Translations under genes and position numbers: made by a program | The notes under the pieces: generated by a model | Seen by the model: only the letters and a program-made list of their open reading frames with translations | Database searches by the model: none | Told to the model about the DNA's origin: nothing | Part shown: positions 32,790 through 42,269 of the stretch, one piece after another | Layout: the number at the start of each line of letters is the position of its first letter | Numbering within the stretch: the first letter of the stretch is position 1 | NCBI GenBank assembly: GCA_045543095.1 | Contig: JAZQMC010000008.1 | Location: 120,569 to 184,568 of the forward strand | Reading direction: 5' to 3' | DNA: 64,000 bases | Origin: Fimenecus sp045543095 | GTDB lineage: Bacteria; Bacillota; Clostridia; Oscillospirales; Acutalibacteraceae

Positions 32790-33809
32790 ATGAAAATTTT
32801 AGCAATTGAAAGCTCATGTGACGAAACTGCTGCAGCCGTAATAGAAAACGGTCGCGAGATATTGTCAAATGTGGTGTCAACTCAAATTGAAAAGCATAAG
32901 ATATTTGGCGGTGTTGTGCCCGAAATTGCATCAAGATTACATACCGAAAATATTTCTTGGGTTGTCGAAAAAGCACTTAATGATGCAAACTGTACTCTTG
33001 ATGACATTGACGGTATTGCAGTAACTTATGCCCCCGGCCTTATCGGTGCGTTGCTTGTTGGTGTGAATTATGCAAAGGGATTGGCATTGGCCAGCGGAAA
33101 ACCTCTTATTCCCGTGCATCATCTCCGCTCACATATTGCGGCAAATTATATTACTCATAAAGAATTAAAACCGCCTTTTATGTGTCTTGTGGTGTCGGGT
33201 GGTAATACTCTTTTGTGTAAGGTTAATGACTATACTGATTTTGAGGTAATCGGTCGCACCCGTGACGACGCGGCAGGTGAGGCTATGGATAAAGCTGCTC
33301 GTACTTTAGGTCTTCCTTATCCCGGCGGTGTTAATCTTGATAAAATAGCAAAAAACGGGGATAATACAAAATATAAATTCCCTAAACCCCGTGTTGACGG
33401 CAGTCCTCTCGATTTCAGCTTTTCAGGACTAAAAACATCTGTAATAAACCTTGTTCACAATGCACAACAAAAAGGTGAAGAATTAAATCCTTCCGATGTT
33501 GGTGCATCATTTATAAATGCAGTTGCTAATTCTCTTTGCGAAAATACTGAAAAAGCAATGGAACTCCATAATGAAAAAACATTGGTGCTTGCAGGCGGTG
33601 TTTCTGCCAATTCGGTGCTTCGTGCTCGTATGGAAAAACTTGCAAAAGAAAAAGGTTGGGATTTATATTTGCCCGATTTATCCCTTTGCGGTGACAACGG
33701 TGCAATGGTTGGTGCTCAAGGATATTTTGAGTGTTTAAAGGGTACAAGAGCATCTATGGCACTTAACGGCAAAGCAACCGCAGACATTACTGTTGATTAT
33801 GAAGAATAA
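32790..33809 (+). CDS. tsaD: tRNA N6-adenosine threonylcarbamoyltransferase
   Basis: 339 residues after AAAGGA. Starts with MKILAIESSCDETAAAV; metal-binding HHLRSH near residue 111; VSGGNTLL; DAAGEAMDKAARTLGLPYPGG; and LAGGVSANSVLR, all diagnostic. With TsaB and TsaE it transfers the threonylcarbamoyl group to A37 of ANN-decoding tRNAs. The RimI-type domain directly upstream reflects the usual tsaB-rimI-tsaD neighbourhood, but tsaB and tsaE are not in this window. Confidence 0.96.
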   Translation: MKILAIESSCDETAAAVIENGREILSNVVSTQIEKHKIFGGVVPEIASRLHTENISWVVEKALNDANCTLDDIDGIAVTYAPGLIGALLVGVNYAKGLALASGKPLIPVHHLRSHIAANYITHKELKPPFMCLVVSGGNTLLCKVNDYTDFEVIGRTRDDAAGEAMDKAARTLGLPYPGGVNLDKIAKNGDNTKYKFPKPRVDGSPLDFSFSGLKTSVINLVHNAQQKGEELNPSDVGASFINAVANSLCENTEKAMELHNEKTLVLAGGVSANSVLRARMEKLAKEKGWDLYLPDLSLCGDNGAMVGAQGYFECLKGTRASMALNGKATADITVDYEE

Positions 33810-33868
33810 AACTGTACAAATATATAAAATAGTAATGATAAATTGACAATTTATTCACATTTTACCTA

Positions 33869-33897
33869 TTGAATGTTTCCAATATTTAGGGTATAAT
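33869..33897 (+). promoter_or_regulatory. promoter of pckG
   Basis: TTGAAT (33869-33874) and TATAAT (33892-33897), spacer 17. Confidence 0.7.
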
Positions 33898-33973
33898 CAT
33901 AATACCAAAATTAAATTGGGTAATTTGGTAATTTTTTCAAAAAATTGAAATTTTAATAAAGGAGTAAGGAATT

Positions 33974-35764
33974 ATGGCACTTACAAAGAACAAGTCAATT
34001 CTTGAGTGGATTGACAAGCAGATTGCACTTGTAAATCCTGACAAAGTTGTTTGGATTGACGGCTCAGAAGAACAGACAGAAGCTCTTCGTGCAGAAGCAT
34101 GTGCAACAGGCGAAATGGTAAAACTTAATCAGGAACTTCTTCCCGATTGCTACTACCACAGAACACACCCAACAGACGTTGCTCGTGTTGAAGACAGAAC
34201 TCTTATCTGCTCAAAGAATGAAGAAGATGCAGGCCCAACAAACCATTGGATGGACCCTGAAAAAGCTTATGCAATGCTTTATGATATTGCAAAAGACAGC
34301 TACAAGGGCAGAACAATGTATGTTATCCCTTATTCAATGGGCCCTGTTGGTTCACCTCTTGCAAAAGTAGGTATTGAGCTTACAGACTCAATCTACGTTG
34401 TACTCAATATGCTTATTATGACTCGTGTTGGCACAGCAGTTATGGAAGCATTCGGCGACGAAAGCAATGACTGGGTTCGCGGTCTTCACTGCAAGTGCGA
34501 CATCGACCCCGAAAAGAGATGGATTTGCCAGTTCCCCGAAGATAACACAATTATTTCAGTAAATTCAGGTTACGGCGGAAACGTTCTTCTCGGTAAAAAA
34601 TGCTTTGCCCTTCGTATTGCTTCATATCAGGGTAAAAACGAAGGCTGGCAGGCAGAGCACATGCTCATTCTCGGTATTGAAAATCCAAAGGGCGAAGTTA
34701 AGTACATCTGTGCTGCTTTCCCATCGGCTTGCGGTAAAACAAACCTTGCTATGCTTATTCCACCCGAAGGCTATCTTGCAAAGGGCTATAAAGAATGGTG
34801 CGATGGTGACGAGATTTCTTGGATTAGAAAAGGTCCTGACGGAAGACTTTATGCTATCAACCCCGAAAACGGTTTCTTCGGTGTTGCACCCGGTACAAAC
34901 GTTAAGTCAAACCCAAATGCTCTCGCTTCAACAAAGAAGGGCACAATCTTCACAAACGTTGCTCGTAACCTCGACGACAACACAGTTTGGTGGGAAGGTC
35001 TTGACAAAAATCCTCCCGTTAATGCAGAAGAGTGGACAGGAATTAAGACAAATGGCGTAGAATGGAAAGCAGAGGGCAAAAACCTTGCTCATCCTAACAG
35101 CCGTTTCACAGCTCCTGCTGTAAACTGCCCATGCATCAGCTCTGAATTCGAAAACCCGGCAGGTGTTCCGATTTCAGCTTTCGTATTCGGCGGCCGTCGT
35201 GCAAAGCTTGCTCCTCTTGTTTATCAGTCACGTGACTGGAACCACGGTGTATTCGTAGGCTCAATTATGGCTTCTGAAACAACAGCAGCAGCCGCTGGTG
35301 CAGTAGGCGTTGTTCGTCGTGACCCAATGGCTATGCTTCCATTCTGCGGTTACAATATGGGTGACTACTGGCAGCACTGGATTGACATTGGTAAGACACT
35401 TGATGCTGACAAAGCACCAAAAATCTTCAATGTTAACTGGTTCAGAAAAGACGACGAAGGCAACTTTATGTGGCCGGGCTTCGGTGATAACCTTCGTGTT
35501 CTTGAATGGATTATCAAGCGTTGCGAAAACGAAGTAGATGCTCAGGAAACAGCAATTGGTTACCTTCCTTACGCTAAAGACATCAACCTTGAAGGTCTTG
35601 AGGACGAAGTAACTGTTGAGTCACTTGAGAGCATTCTCGACGTTGATAAGGCTCTTTGGGCAGCAGAAGCAGAAGGCATTGGCGAATTCTATGCAAAATT
35701 CGGTGACAGACTTCCCGAAACACTTAAAGCAGAGCTTGAAACACTCAAAGCAAACCTTAAATAA
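33974..35764 (+). CDS. pckG: phosphoenolpyruvate carboxykinase (GTP)
   Basis: 596 residues after AAAGGAG. GTP-type marks: the kinase P-loop FPSACGKTNLAM near residue 255, the hypermobile GTP-class blocks HCKCDIDPE and FGGRRAKLAPLVYQ, and NWFRKDDEGNFMWPGFGDN, which binds the guanine base. The length is that of the GTP family (about 600) rather than the ATP family (about 530). It interconverts oxaloacetate and PEP; in gut anaerobes it often runs towards oxaloacetate to fix CO2. Single gene with its own promoter and terminator. Codon use is highly regular, as for an abundant protein. Confidence 0.95.
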   Translation: MALTKNKSILEWIDKQIALVNPDKVVWIDGSEEQTEALRAEACATGEMVKLNQELLPDCYYHRTHPTDVARVEDRTLICSKNEEDAGPTNHWMDPEKAYAMLYDIAKDSYKGRTMYVIPYSMGPVGSPLAKVGIELTDSIYVVLNMLIMTRVGTAVMEAFGDESNDWVRGLHCKCDIDPEKRWICQFPEDNTIISVNSGYGGNVLLGKKCFALRIASYQGKNEGWQAEHMLILGIENPKGEVKYICAAFPSACGKTNLAMLIPPEGYLAKGYKEWCDGDEISWIRKGPDGRLYAINPENGFFGVAPGTNVKSNPNALASTKKGTIFTNVARNLDDNTVWWEGLDKNPPVNAEEWTGIKTNGVEWKAEGKNLAHPNSRFTAPAVNCPCISSEFENPAGVPISAFVFGGRRAKLAPLVYQSRDWNHGVFVGSIMASETTAAAAGAVGVVRRDPMAMLPFCGYNMGDYWQHWIDIGKTLDADKAPKIFNVNWFRKDDEGNFMWPGFGDNLRVLEWIIKRCENEVDAQETAIGYLPYAKDINLEGLEDEVTVESLESILDVDKALWAAEAEGIGEFYAKFGDRLPETLKAELETLKANLK

Positions 35765-35781
35765 TTATAAAACAAATAAAA

Positions 35782-35810
35782 TTGGCGGAGCTTCGGCTCC
35801 GTCTTTTTTA
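35782..35810 (+). terminator. Rho-independent terminator of pckG
   Basis: GGCGGAGC, TTCG tetraloop, GCTCCGTC, then six T. Confidence 0.9.
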
Positions 35811-35853
35811 TTGTCCAGACAAATTAATATTTGTTGATTAATTTGCATTATAC

Positions 35854-35882
35854 TTGAATATGGTAAGGAATTTTGTTATAAT
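35854..35882 (+). promoter_or_regulatory. promoter of the tail-anchored phosphoesterase
   Basis: TTGAAT (35854-35859) and TATAAT (35877-35882), spacer 17, only 17 bases before the start codon. Confidence 0.65.
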
Positions 35883-35899
35883 AAACATTGGTGATATTT

Positions 35900-37042
35900 A
35901 TGGAACTTAAATTTAACAATGGTAAATTCCGCATAATGCAGATTGCCGATGTTCAGGATACACAAAAAACATCTGATGCAACGGTGCGTTTTATCCGTGA
36001 GGCTTTAAAGGTGGCAAAGCCCGATTTGGTTGTTTTTACCGGCGACCAGATTAAAGGCTATGGCTTTTATCTTTACGGCGGTGACGCAAAAGTTAAGGTT
36101 ACAACCTGCATAAACTCATTTTTAGCACCTCTTGCAGAAACAGGTATTCCATTTACCTTTGTTTTCGGTAATCACGACGACCAAGCCTTTTCAATATCTA
36201 AAAAAGAGCAGTTTGAGATTTATAAATCACATTCAAATTGTGTAGCATATAATGCTGATGACGATATTGAGGGCTATTGTAACCATAATCTTGAAATCAA
36301 GGGTGAAGACGGTAAAACAAAGCTCAATGTTTATCTTGTTGACAGCTTAACTGCTACTCTTTCCGGCACTTGCGACCACGTGCACGAAAATCAGCTTGAA
36401 TGGTATAAAAACACCCGTGACCGATTAAAAGAAGAAAATGGCGATTATGTGCCATCAGTTGTATTTCAGCATATTCCCGTGCCCGAAATTTATGAGTTAC
36501 TCATCGAAGTGCCAAAGGGTACAGAGGGTGCGGCACAAGGTTTCCGTCAATATGCGGGCAAATATTATGCAATGAATCCTGAAAGAGTTTTGATTGACGA
36601 CCGTTCTTTCTGTGGCGAAACGCCAAGCATACCTGAAGAAAACGGCGGTCAGTTTGACGTGATGAATGAAAAAGGCGATGTAATTGCAATGTTCTTCGGC
36701 CACGACCACAACAACTCATTCATCGGTGAATACAAAGGAATGAAAATGGGATATACTCAGGGTTGTGGCTTTAATGTCTATGGTCCGGGTAAGAAAAGGG
36801 GAGTGCGACTTCTCGATTTCGAAGAAAGTAACCCCGCCGAGTTCACATCAACAACACTCACCGTTGAGGATTTAAAGGATTTCGACATAGGCAATAAATT
36901 AAAACACGGTTTTTATACCTATGCACCAACAAGTGTTGATTCGGTTAAACACCTTGCAAAAACAAAGGTGTTGCCAATCGCCGCCGCAATCGGCACAACT
37001 GTAGCAATCTATAAACTTATTAAGAAGAATAAAAAGAAATAA
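35900..37042 (+). CDS. metallophosphoesterase with C-terminal membrane anchor
   Basis: 380 residues. Calcineurin-like metal blocks in order: IADVQD, FTGDQI, FGNHDDQ, QHIPVPE and FFGHDHNN, covering about residues 10-280. The first block has DVQ instead of the common DxH. There is no signal peptide, but the end has a hydrophobic stretch (VLPIAAAIGTTVAIYKLI) with a lysine tail, so the enzyme is probably tail-anchored with its catalytic domain in the cytoplasm. Family members of this type (related to Dcr2/purple acid phosphatase-like proteins) hydrolyse phosphate esters; the substrate is unknown. Confidence 0.83.
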   Translation: MELKFNNGKFRIMQIADVQDTQKTSDATVRFIREALKVAKPDLVVFTGDQIKGYGFYLYGGDAKVKVTTCINSFLAPLAETGIPFTFVFGNHDDQAFSISKKEQFEIYKSHSNCVAYNADDDIEGYCNHNLEIKGEDGKTKLNVYLVDSLTATLSGTCDHVHENQLEWYKNTRDRLKEENGDYVPSVVFQHIPVPEIYELLIEVPKGTEGAAQGFRQYAGKYYAMNPERVLIDDRSFCGETPSIPEENGGQFDVMNEKGDVIAMFFGHDHNNSFIGEYKGMKMGYTQGCGFNVYGPGKKRGVRLLDFEESNPAEFTSTTLTVEDLKDFDIGNKLKHGFYTYAPTSVDSVKHLAKTKVLPIAAAIGTTVAIYKLIKKNKKK

Positions 37043-37047
37043 AAAAT

Positions 37048-37079
37048 AACCGCCCTGCTGGTTTCAGCAAGGCGGTTTT
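37048..37079. terminator. bidirectional terminator
   Basis: AACCGCC...TGCTG pairs with CAGCA...GGCGGTT, with A-run before and TTTTG after. It serves the phosphoesterase (plus) and the NanA-like gene (minus). Confidence 0.85.
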
Positions 37080-37089
37080 GCATATCTGA

Positions 37090-38016
37090 TTATTTAACCC
37101 ATTTCTTAACGGCTGTTTCAACAAGTTCAACAACCTTTTGGACGATTACTTCGTCGCCATCTTGGAGGTTGAGAAGTGGTTCTCTTACACCGCCAAGCTC
37201 AAGTCCTGCTCTCTTTTTAAGGGCAGCCTTTGCAGTTGCGTACATATTACCTTTAGTACTGCACATTGTGTAAATTACTTCGTTGATGTCGTCCTGCAAT
37301 TTATATGCTTCCTTAACGTCACCGGCTTTAATCATATTGTTAAGTGTAACGAAAAGTTCAGGCATAACACCATAAGTACCACCGATACCACCTTCAGCAC
37401 CAATCATACGACCACCGATAAACTGCTCGTCCGGACCGTTGAAAATAACAACTTCACGGTTGTTGAGTGCTGCTTGACGACGGAACATCTGAATGTCCTG
37501 AATTGGCATTGATGAGTTCTTAACACCAATAACTCTTGGATTTTTAAGCATCTCATCAAACAATGGCATTGTAAGTGCAACACCTGCAAGCTGTGGAATG
37601 TTGTAGATAACATAATCTGTGTTTGGTGCTGCTGCAGAAATATCATTCCAATATTTTGCAATAGCCTTTTCAGGAAGACGGAAATAAATTGGTGGGATTG
37701 TTGCAATAGCATCAACACCGAGGGACTCAGCATGACGAGCAAGCTCGCAACTATCCTTTGTATTGTTACAAGCAACGTGAGCAATAATTGTGATTCTGCC
37801 CTTATTTGCTTCCATAACTGCTTCAAGTGTCTTTTTTCTGTCCTCAACACTTAAATAGATACATTCACCTGATGAACCGCCAACATAAAGACCGTCAACA
37901 CCTTTTTCAATAAGGAACTCAACTAATGCCTTTGTGCCATCAACTGAAATATCACCATTTTCATCATAACAAGCATAGAATGCGGGGATAACACCCTTGT
38001 ATTTTTCAAGACTCAT
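37090..38016 (-). CDS. nanA: N-acetylneuraminate lyase (DapA/NanA family)
   Basis: 308 residues, TIM-barrel class I aldolase. Motifs: GVIPAFYACYDENGDIS, YVGGSSGECIYLS (substrate carboxylate loop), catalytic Tyr in YNIPQLAG and Schiff-base Lys in RVIGVKNSS. GSSGE with YNIP favours neuraminate lyase over dihydrodipicolinate synthase, as does the neighbouring AGE-family epimerase. It cleaves sialic acid to ManNAc and pyruvate. The start lies a few bases after the epimerase gene, whose promoter drives both. Confidence 0.85.
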   Translation of the reverse strand: MSLEKYKGVIPAFYACYDENGDISVDGTKALVEFLIEKGVDGLYVGGSSGECIYLSVEDRKKTLEAVMEANKGRITIIAHVACNNTKDSCELARHAESLGVDAIATIPPIYFRLPEKAIAKYWNDISAAAPNTDYVIYNIPQLAGVALTMPLFDEMLKNPRVIGVKNSSMPIQDIQMFRRQAALNNREVVIFNGPDEQFIGGRMIGAEGGIGGTYGVMPELFVTLNNMIKAGDVKEAYKLQDDINEVIYTMCSTKGNMYATAKAALKKRAGLELGGVREPLLNLQDGDEVIVQKVVELVETAVKKWVK

Positions 38017-38021
38017 TTTAA

Positions 38022-39227
38022 TTAACCTCTTTCTTCAATTTCTTTCATCATCTGGTCAAGCATAATAAGACATCTCGGTACATGGAACGGTCCTTTGAAT
38101 GTTGAACCGATACAAGCAGGAAGTGTAGGATTACCATCACGACGAAGATAACCGTACCACTCACCGCAAGGTGCTACTGCGAAATGGTCTTTTGTATAGT
38201 CGAACAACTGATTAAAGATTTCAAGATATTTTTCATCCTTTGTATCTCTGTAAATCATCAAAGATGCAATAAGTGCTTCGTTGTGTGGCCACCAGAGTTT
38301 CATATCGTGCTCATAAGCCTCAGGAGGATTGCCAAGACAATCAAAGAAATAGAGAATTCCGCCGAATTCCTTGTCCCAACCTTTTTCGAATGCCATATCA
38401 AAGATTTCAATAGCCTTTGTGTGTAATTCCTTGTCACCTGTTTCGTTTGCTCTTTCCATTAAGAACCAGCTACATTCAATATCGTGACCGGGGTTTACAA
38501 CTCTGCCTTCTGTGATATTAAGTCTTGGTGTACCATCAAGAGAAACGCTTTCAAGTGTGCAGCCCAAATCTTTCTTAACGTGATAATTGAAAATATCAGC
38601 AACACATTCGTCTGCACGTTTGTTGTAAAATTCTGCATTTTCAGGGTCAACACGAAGCATGACAGATGTTACATTGAGAATAATCATTGGAATACCAAGT
38701 GCACGACCTGTACGAGTTTCAGGTTCAGTTTTTGGACCAAGTCCTGTTGGGTCAGGCATACCATGGTTGAGATTCCAATACATATCATAAGCTCTTCTTG
38801 CTCTTTCAAGATGCTCTTTTTCACCTGTAATGCCGTAATATTCAGCATTTGCAATGCAATAAAATGCCTCTGAATAGCAATATCTTCTCTGACGAAGCGG
38901 TTGACCATCTTCTGTAACTGTGAAATAAAGTCTGCCGTCAGCATCTTTGTTTACACAGTAATTTTCAAGGAAATCAATACAACTCTTTGAAGCCTCAAGC
39001 CATTCCTGTTTTACACCGTAAACGTGGCAAAGGTAAGCAAAAGTCCAACCGCAACGGCCCTGCATCCAAACACTCTTGTCTGTTGAAAAGACTTTTCCGT
39101 CTTTGTCAATACAGGTGTAAACACCGCCGTGAACTTTGTCCATACCATTTTTAAGCCAGAAATCAGCAACGGAATTAAGTTCATCTAATACCCATTGTCT
39201 TTGTTCTTTAAGGTTCATATTATTCAC
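38022..39227 (-). CDS. N-acylglucosamine 2-epimerase family protein
   Basis: 401 residues, an all-helical (alpha/alpha)6 barrel. Family blocks: DFWLKNGMDKVHGGVYTCID, WMQGRCGWTFAYL, RYCYSEAFYCIANAEYYG, GRVVNPGHDIECSWFLMERA and WWPHNEALIASLM. The two histidines (near GHDIECSW and the WWPHNEA block) are the catalytic pair in renin-binding-protein-type epimerases. Next to a sialic-acid lyase it probably converts ManNAc to GlcNAc. Related members epimerise cellobiose or act on other sugars, so specificity is an inference from context. Confidence 0.87.
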   Translation of the reverse strand: MNNMNLKEQRQWVLDELNSVADFWLKNGMDKVHGGVYTCIDKDGKVFSTDKSVWMQGRCGWTFAYLCHVYGVKQEWLEASKSCIDFLENYCVNKDADGRLYFTVTEDGQPLRQRRYCYSEAFYCIANAEYYGITGEKEHLERARRAYDMYWNLNHGMPDPTGLGPKTEPETRTGRALGIPMIILNVTSVMLRVDPENAEFYNKRADECVADIFNYHVKKDLGCTLESVSLDGTPRLNITEGRVVNPGHDIECSWFLMERANETGDKELHTKAIEIFDMAFEKGWDKEFGGILYFFDCLGNPPEAYEHDMKLWWPHNEALIASLMIYRDTKDEKYLEIFNQLFDYTKDHFAVAPCGEWYGYLRRDGNPTLPACIGSTFKGPFHVPRCLIMLDQMMKEIEERG

Positions 39228-39255
39228 CCCATAAAATCAATAAAAATACAAGAAA

Positions 39256-39284
39256 ATTTTAGCACATAAAACATACTTTGTAAA
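39256..39284 (-). promoter_or_regulatory. promoter of the epimerase-lyase operon
   Basis: TTTACA (39284-39279) and TAAAAT (39261-39256), spacer 17. Confidence 0.55.
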
Positions 39285-39326
39285 GAAAAAAATAACCGTC
39301 AGATGCCTGACGGTTAGATTTTTTTA
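39285..39326. terminator. terminator of the foldase gene
   Basis: ACCGTCAG, ATGC loop, CTGACGGT, with T-runs on both strands. It lies directly after the foldase stop (minus). Confidence 0.88.
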
Positions 39327-41102
39327 TTATGAGAAATTGTAAGCTACTATTTTTGCAATAAGGTCATTTTGCTTATTAGTTGTCCAATTAATAATTAATG
39401 AATCCTTATCAACATTGTTGTAATATTCTTCGATAAGCTTATCTGTTGCTGCTGAATATTCTGCATTATAGATTTCAGTTTTAACAGTTTCAAACCAAGT
39501 TTGAGCACCGGCACTTACATAATACATAATGTGGTAACCATATTCAGTTTCAACAATACCTGTGTCACCCGGTTTGCGTGAAGAATTGATTGCCCAGTTT
39601 TTAAAGTTAGTAACAAAATTACTGCTTGATGAAACATTCTCATAAAGACCGCCGTTATTTGGCTTGCCCTCTGAATCTACATCATCTGTATGCTTTTCTG
39701 TAAGAGCAATAAAGTTTTCTTCAGTGGGGTTCTTGAGATATTCATCGAGAATTTTCTGAGCCTCTGCCTTTGTAGCTTTCTTTGTTGCATCAGTAATATT
39801 TGCTACTGTGTTACCCTTATCATCTTTCTTTGTTGTGTCACTACCGTCAGTATTCTTGTCGGGGAATTGAATAAGAATATGTCTTACATTGTTTGAAACA
39901 ATGCTTGTGTCCTTGTGAGGAAGCTCAAGCATAAGCACAGCATAATATATATCATCAGTTTTGATTATGGTTTTATCGCCAACTTTTCTTGCATCGTCAT
40001 AAGCCCATTTTGCAAGTTCTTCGCTTGAATTTTCAAGTGTTGCGTATGTAATATCATCGGCAGCAGTTGATTTTTTACCGTCATAATCTTTCTTTTCTTC
40101 TTCAGTTGCATAAAGTTTTACATCAAGTTCAGCCTGTTTAATAAAAGATTCTTCGTCAGTAATTCCTGAAAAAACGGCATTAATTCTTGTTTCAACCTTC
40201 TTTTTAGCTTCTTCTAAAGCTTTAGCCTTTTCTTCTTCAGTTGCATCTTTTTTTGCATCAGATATAATTTCAATACCGTAAATTCTTAAAGAAGCAATAT
40301 CATAAGCATCAGGATTTTCGTTGTATTTTTCATTAACCTGCTCTGAAGTTACCGCATTATACATTTCTTCCTGAATTGCTGTATAATAGTTTGTTGCAAG
40401 AGTCTGTTCTTCGCTAATCTGACGCAAAAGTGTTTCGGTAATACCCTTGCCGAAGTTTGAATGGAGATAACGGTTAAGAGAATAATCGTTAGCTTTTGCA
40501 GAAGAACGCATACTGTCGATATTTTTATCAATAGTTGTTTTTTCTTCATCTGTAAGAGATATGCCCTTTTCCTTTGCCTTTGCGGAACCGAGCTTAACCT
40601 GAATAATCTGGTCAATTGTCATACATCTGAACGCATCAGACCATTTTGGGTCTTCAGGATTGCCGATGTCTTCAAGAGTGTATCCTGTTACAGATGAGTA
40701 ATCGTCTTTGTATTCCTGACTTTGAGGAGTTTTAGAATAATCATAACCGATATATGAAAGACCTGTACCGGCACCATAGTATGAATCATATTGGTTTGCA
40801 GTCTGAATATAATTCATAACAACATTGTAATAGTAATAATTATACTCTGCAAGAGAGAATTTGTAATCGCTGCCGTCAACAGATACTTTGAGAGTTTTCT
40901 GCGGTACACCAAAGAAGTCAAGAACTCCGTAAATTGCACCAAGGCCGATTAAAACTGCGAGTACAATAGCAATTACCTTTGTTACGATTTTCTTTGTCTT
41001 TTCAGCTGCAGGAGATTTCTTTGCTTTTTTAGCCGCAGCCTTTGCAAGTCTTGCTTTACGCTCTTCGCGGTAAATTTCCGCCTGAGTTTTGTTGTTTTCC
41101 AT
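39327..41102 (-). CDS. membrane-anchored peptidylprolyl isomerase (PrsA/SurA-like, parvulin domain)
   Basis: 591 residues from the ATG at 41102 (AAAGGTGG upstream). A very basic cytoplasmic N-terminus (REERKARLAKAAAKKAKK, about residues 11-28) precedes one membrane helix (about 43-63, VIAIVLAVLIGLGAIYGVL). A SurA_N-like helical domain covers about 130-300. A parvulin rotamase domain near 400-520 has VRHILIQF, AQKILDEYLKNPTEENFIALTEKHTDD, GGLYENVSSSSNFV and VETEYGYHIMYYV. It helps exported proteins fold outside the membrane. It is an anchored protein rather than a lipoprotein like PrsA. It sits between two parts of the sialic-acid region. Confidence 0.88.
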   Translation of the reverse strand: MENNKTQAEIYREERKARLAKAAAKKAKKSPAAEKTKKIVTKVIAIVLAVLIGLGAIYGVLDFFGVPQKTLKVSVDGSDYKFSLAEYNYYYYNVVMNYIQTANQYDSYYGAGTGLSYIGYDYSKTPQSQEYKDDYSSVTGYTLEDIGNPEDPKWSDAFRCMTIDQIIQVKLGSAKAKEKGISLTDEEKTTIDKNIDSMRSSAKANDYSLNRYLHSNFGKGITETLLRQISEEQTLATNYYTAIQEEMYNAVTSEQVNEKYNENPDAYDIASLRIYGIEIISDAKKDATEEEKAKALEEAKKKVETRINAVFSGITDEESFIKQAELDVKLYATEEEKKDYDGKKSTAADDITYATLENSSEELAKWAYDDARKVGDKTIIKTDDIYYAVLMLELPHKDTSIVSNNVRHILIQFPDKNTDGSDTTKKDDKGNTVANITDATKKATKAEAQKILDEYLKNPTEENFIALTEKHTDDVDSEGKPNNGGLYENVSSSSNFVTNFKNWAINSSRKPGDTGIVETEYGYHIMYYVSAGAQTWFETVKTEIYNAEYSAATDKLIEEYYNNVDKDSLIINWTTNKQNDLIAKIVAYNFS

Positions 41103-41277
41103 GGGAAAAACCACCTTTTATAAATTGATTTACGATTGAATGTAAAAAATAGACATGGCTTTTTACATTAGTACACCTATTTTATACTATTTTGTTGAAA
41201 TATACAAGACCTAATTTTAATTTTCATAAATTGTTAATTTTATTATTGTGATTTAAGCAACTTTTTTCGAAAATTTA

Positions 41278-41306
41278 TTGTAAAAGCAAGGTAAATATTA
41301 TATAAT
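41278..41306 (+). promoter_or_regulatory. promoter of the ROK kinase-sialidase operon
   Basis: TTGTAA (41278-41283) and TATAAT (41301-41306), spacer 17. Confidence 0.55.
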
Positions 41307-41361
41307 TAATTTAATCATATGCATAATTATAAATATGCTGAGTGACAAGGAGAAAACAAAA

Positions 41362-42267
41362 ATGAAAATTATGGCTTTTGATGTTGGCGGAACAGCGATT
41401 AAATTCGGTCTTGTCAATGAAAATTTTGAAATTCTTTTTTCAGAAGAAATTCCCACAAACACATACAAAGATACTGACAATATGGTGCTGAGAGCTATGG
41501 AAGCAAAGCTCAAGGAATATGAAGGTCAGTATGATGCTATAGGTATTTCAACCGCCGGTCAGATAAACTTTGAAACAAGTGAAATCAATGACGGCGTCGG
41601 CAATATTCCCAATTATAATCACACAAATCTCCGTAATGAGTTTGAACCGCAGTTCAAGGTTCCAGTTGCAGTTGATAATGATGTTAATTGTGCGGCAATC
41701 GGTGAAGCACAGTTCGGTGCGGCAAAGGGCGAGAGCGATTTTCTCTGCCTTACTTACGGCACAGGTGTTGGCGGTTGTATCTATATTAACGGTGATGTTT
41801 ACCGCGGTTCAAAATATGCAGGCGGTGAGTTTGGTCACATGGCAACTCATAAAGACGGCAGACTTTGTACTTGTGGCAGAGTAGGTTGTTATGAGGCTTA
41901 TGCCGCTTGCCGTGTGTTTACAACATCAGTTTCAGAACGTATGGGTAAGCCGATGAACGGCAGAGAGATTTTTATGGAAGAAAACCTTAAAAATCCAATC
42001 ATAATGGAAGAAATTAATGAGTGGGAAGATGAAATTGCATTGGGACTTCGTAACCTTTGTTATATTTTCAACCCAAGTCTTATTGTTCTCGGCGGCGGTA
42101 TTATGTCAGAAGAAATGCTTATTCGTGACATTCGAGAAAAAGTTGACGCACAACTTGAGGATAATTATAAGCATGTAAGAATTGAAAAAGCACAGCTCGG
42201 TAATAAGGCAGGTATGCTTGGTGCAGCTTGGCTTGCAAATGAACGTTTTAAAAATTGGAATAAATAA
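41362..42267 (+). CDS. ROK family sugar kinase, probable N-acetylmannosamine kinase
   Basis: 301 residues after AAGGAG. ATP-binding start MAFDVGGTAIKFGLVNENFE, substrate block GVGNIPNYNHTNLRN, catalytic VDNDVNCAAIGEAQFGA, and the ROK zinc motif GEFGHMATHKDGRLCTCGRVGCYEAY (H, C, C, C). It phosphorylates a hexose or N-acyl hexosamine at O6. With the lyase and epimerase across the divergent region and a sialidase-like enzyme next, ManNAc kinase is the likely role, but glucokinase-like activity cannot be excluded. Confidence 0.87.
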   Translation: MKIMAFDVGGTAIKFGLVNENFEILFSEEIPTNTYKDTDNMVLRAMEAKLKEYEGQYDAIGISTAGQINFETSEINDGVGNIPNYNHTNLRNEFEPQFKVPVAVDNDVNCAAIGEAQFGAAKGESDFLCLTYGTGVGGCIYINGDVYRGSKYAGGEFGHMATHKDGRLCTCGRVGCYEAYAACRVFTTSVSERMGKPMNGREIFMEENLKNPIIMEEINEWEDEIALGLRNLCYIFNPSLIVLGGGIMSEEMLIRDIREKVDAQLEDNYKHVRIEKAQLGNKAGMLGAAWLANERFKNWNK

Positions 42268-42269
42268 TT

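Noticed and set aside
37404..37850. 148-residue open frame inside nanA
   Set aside because: Same strand, different frame, low-complexity His/Gln/Leu composition typical of shadow frames.
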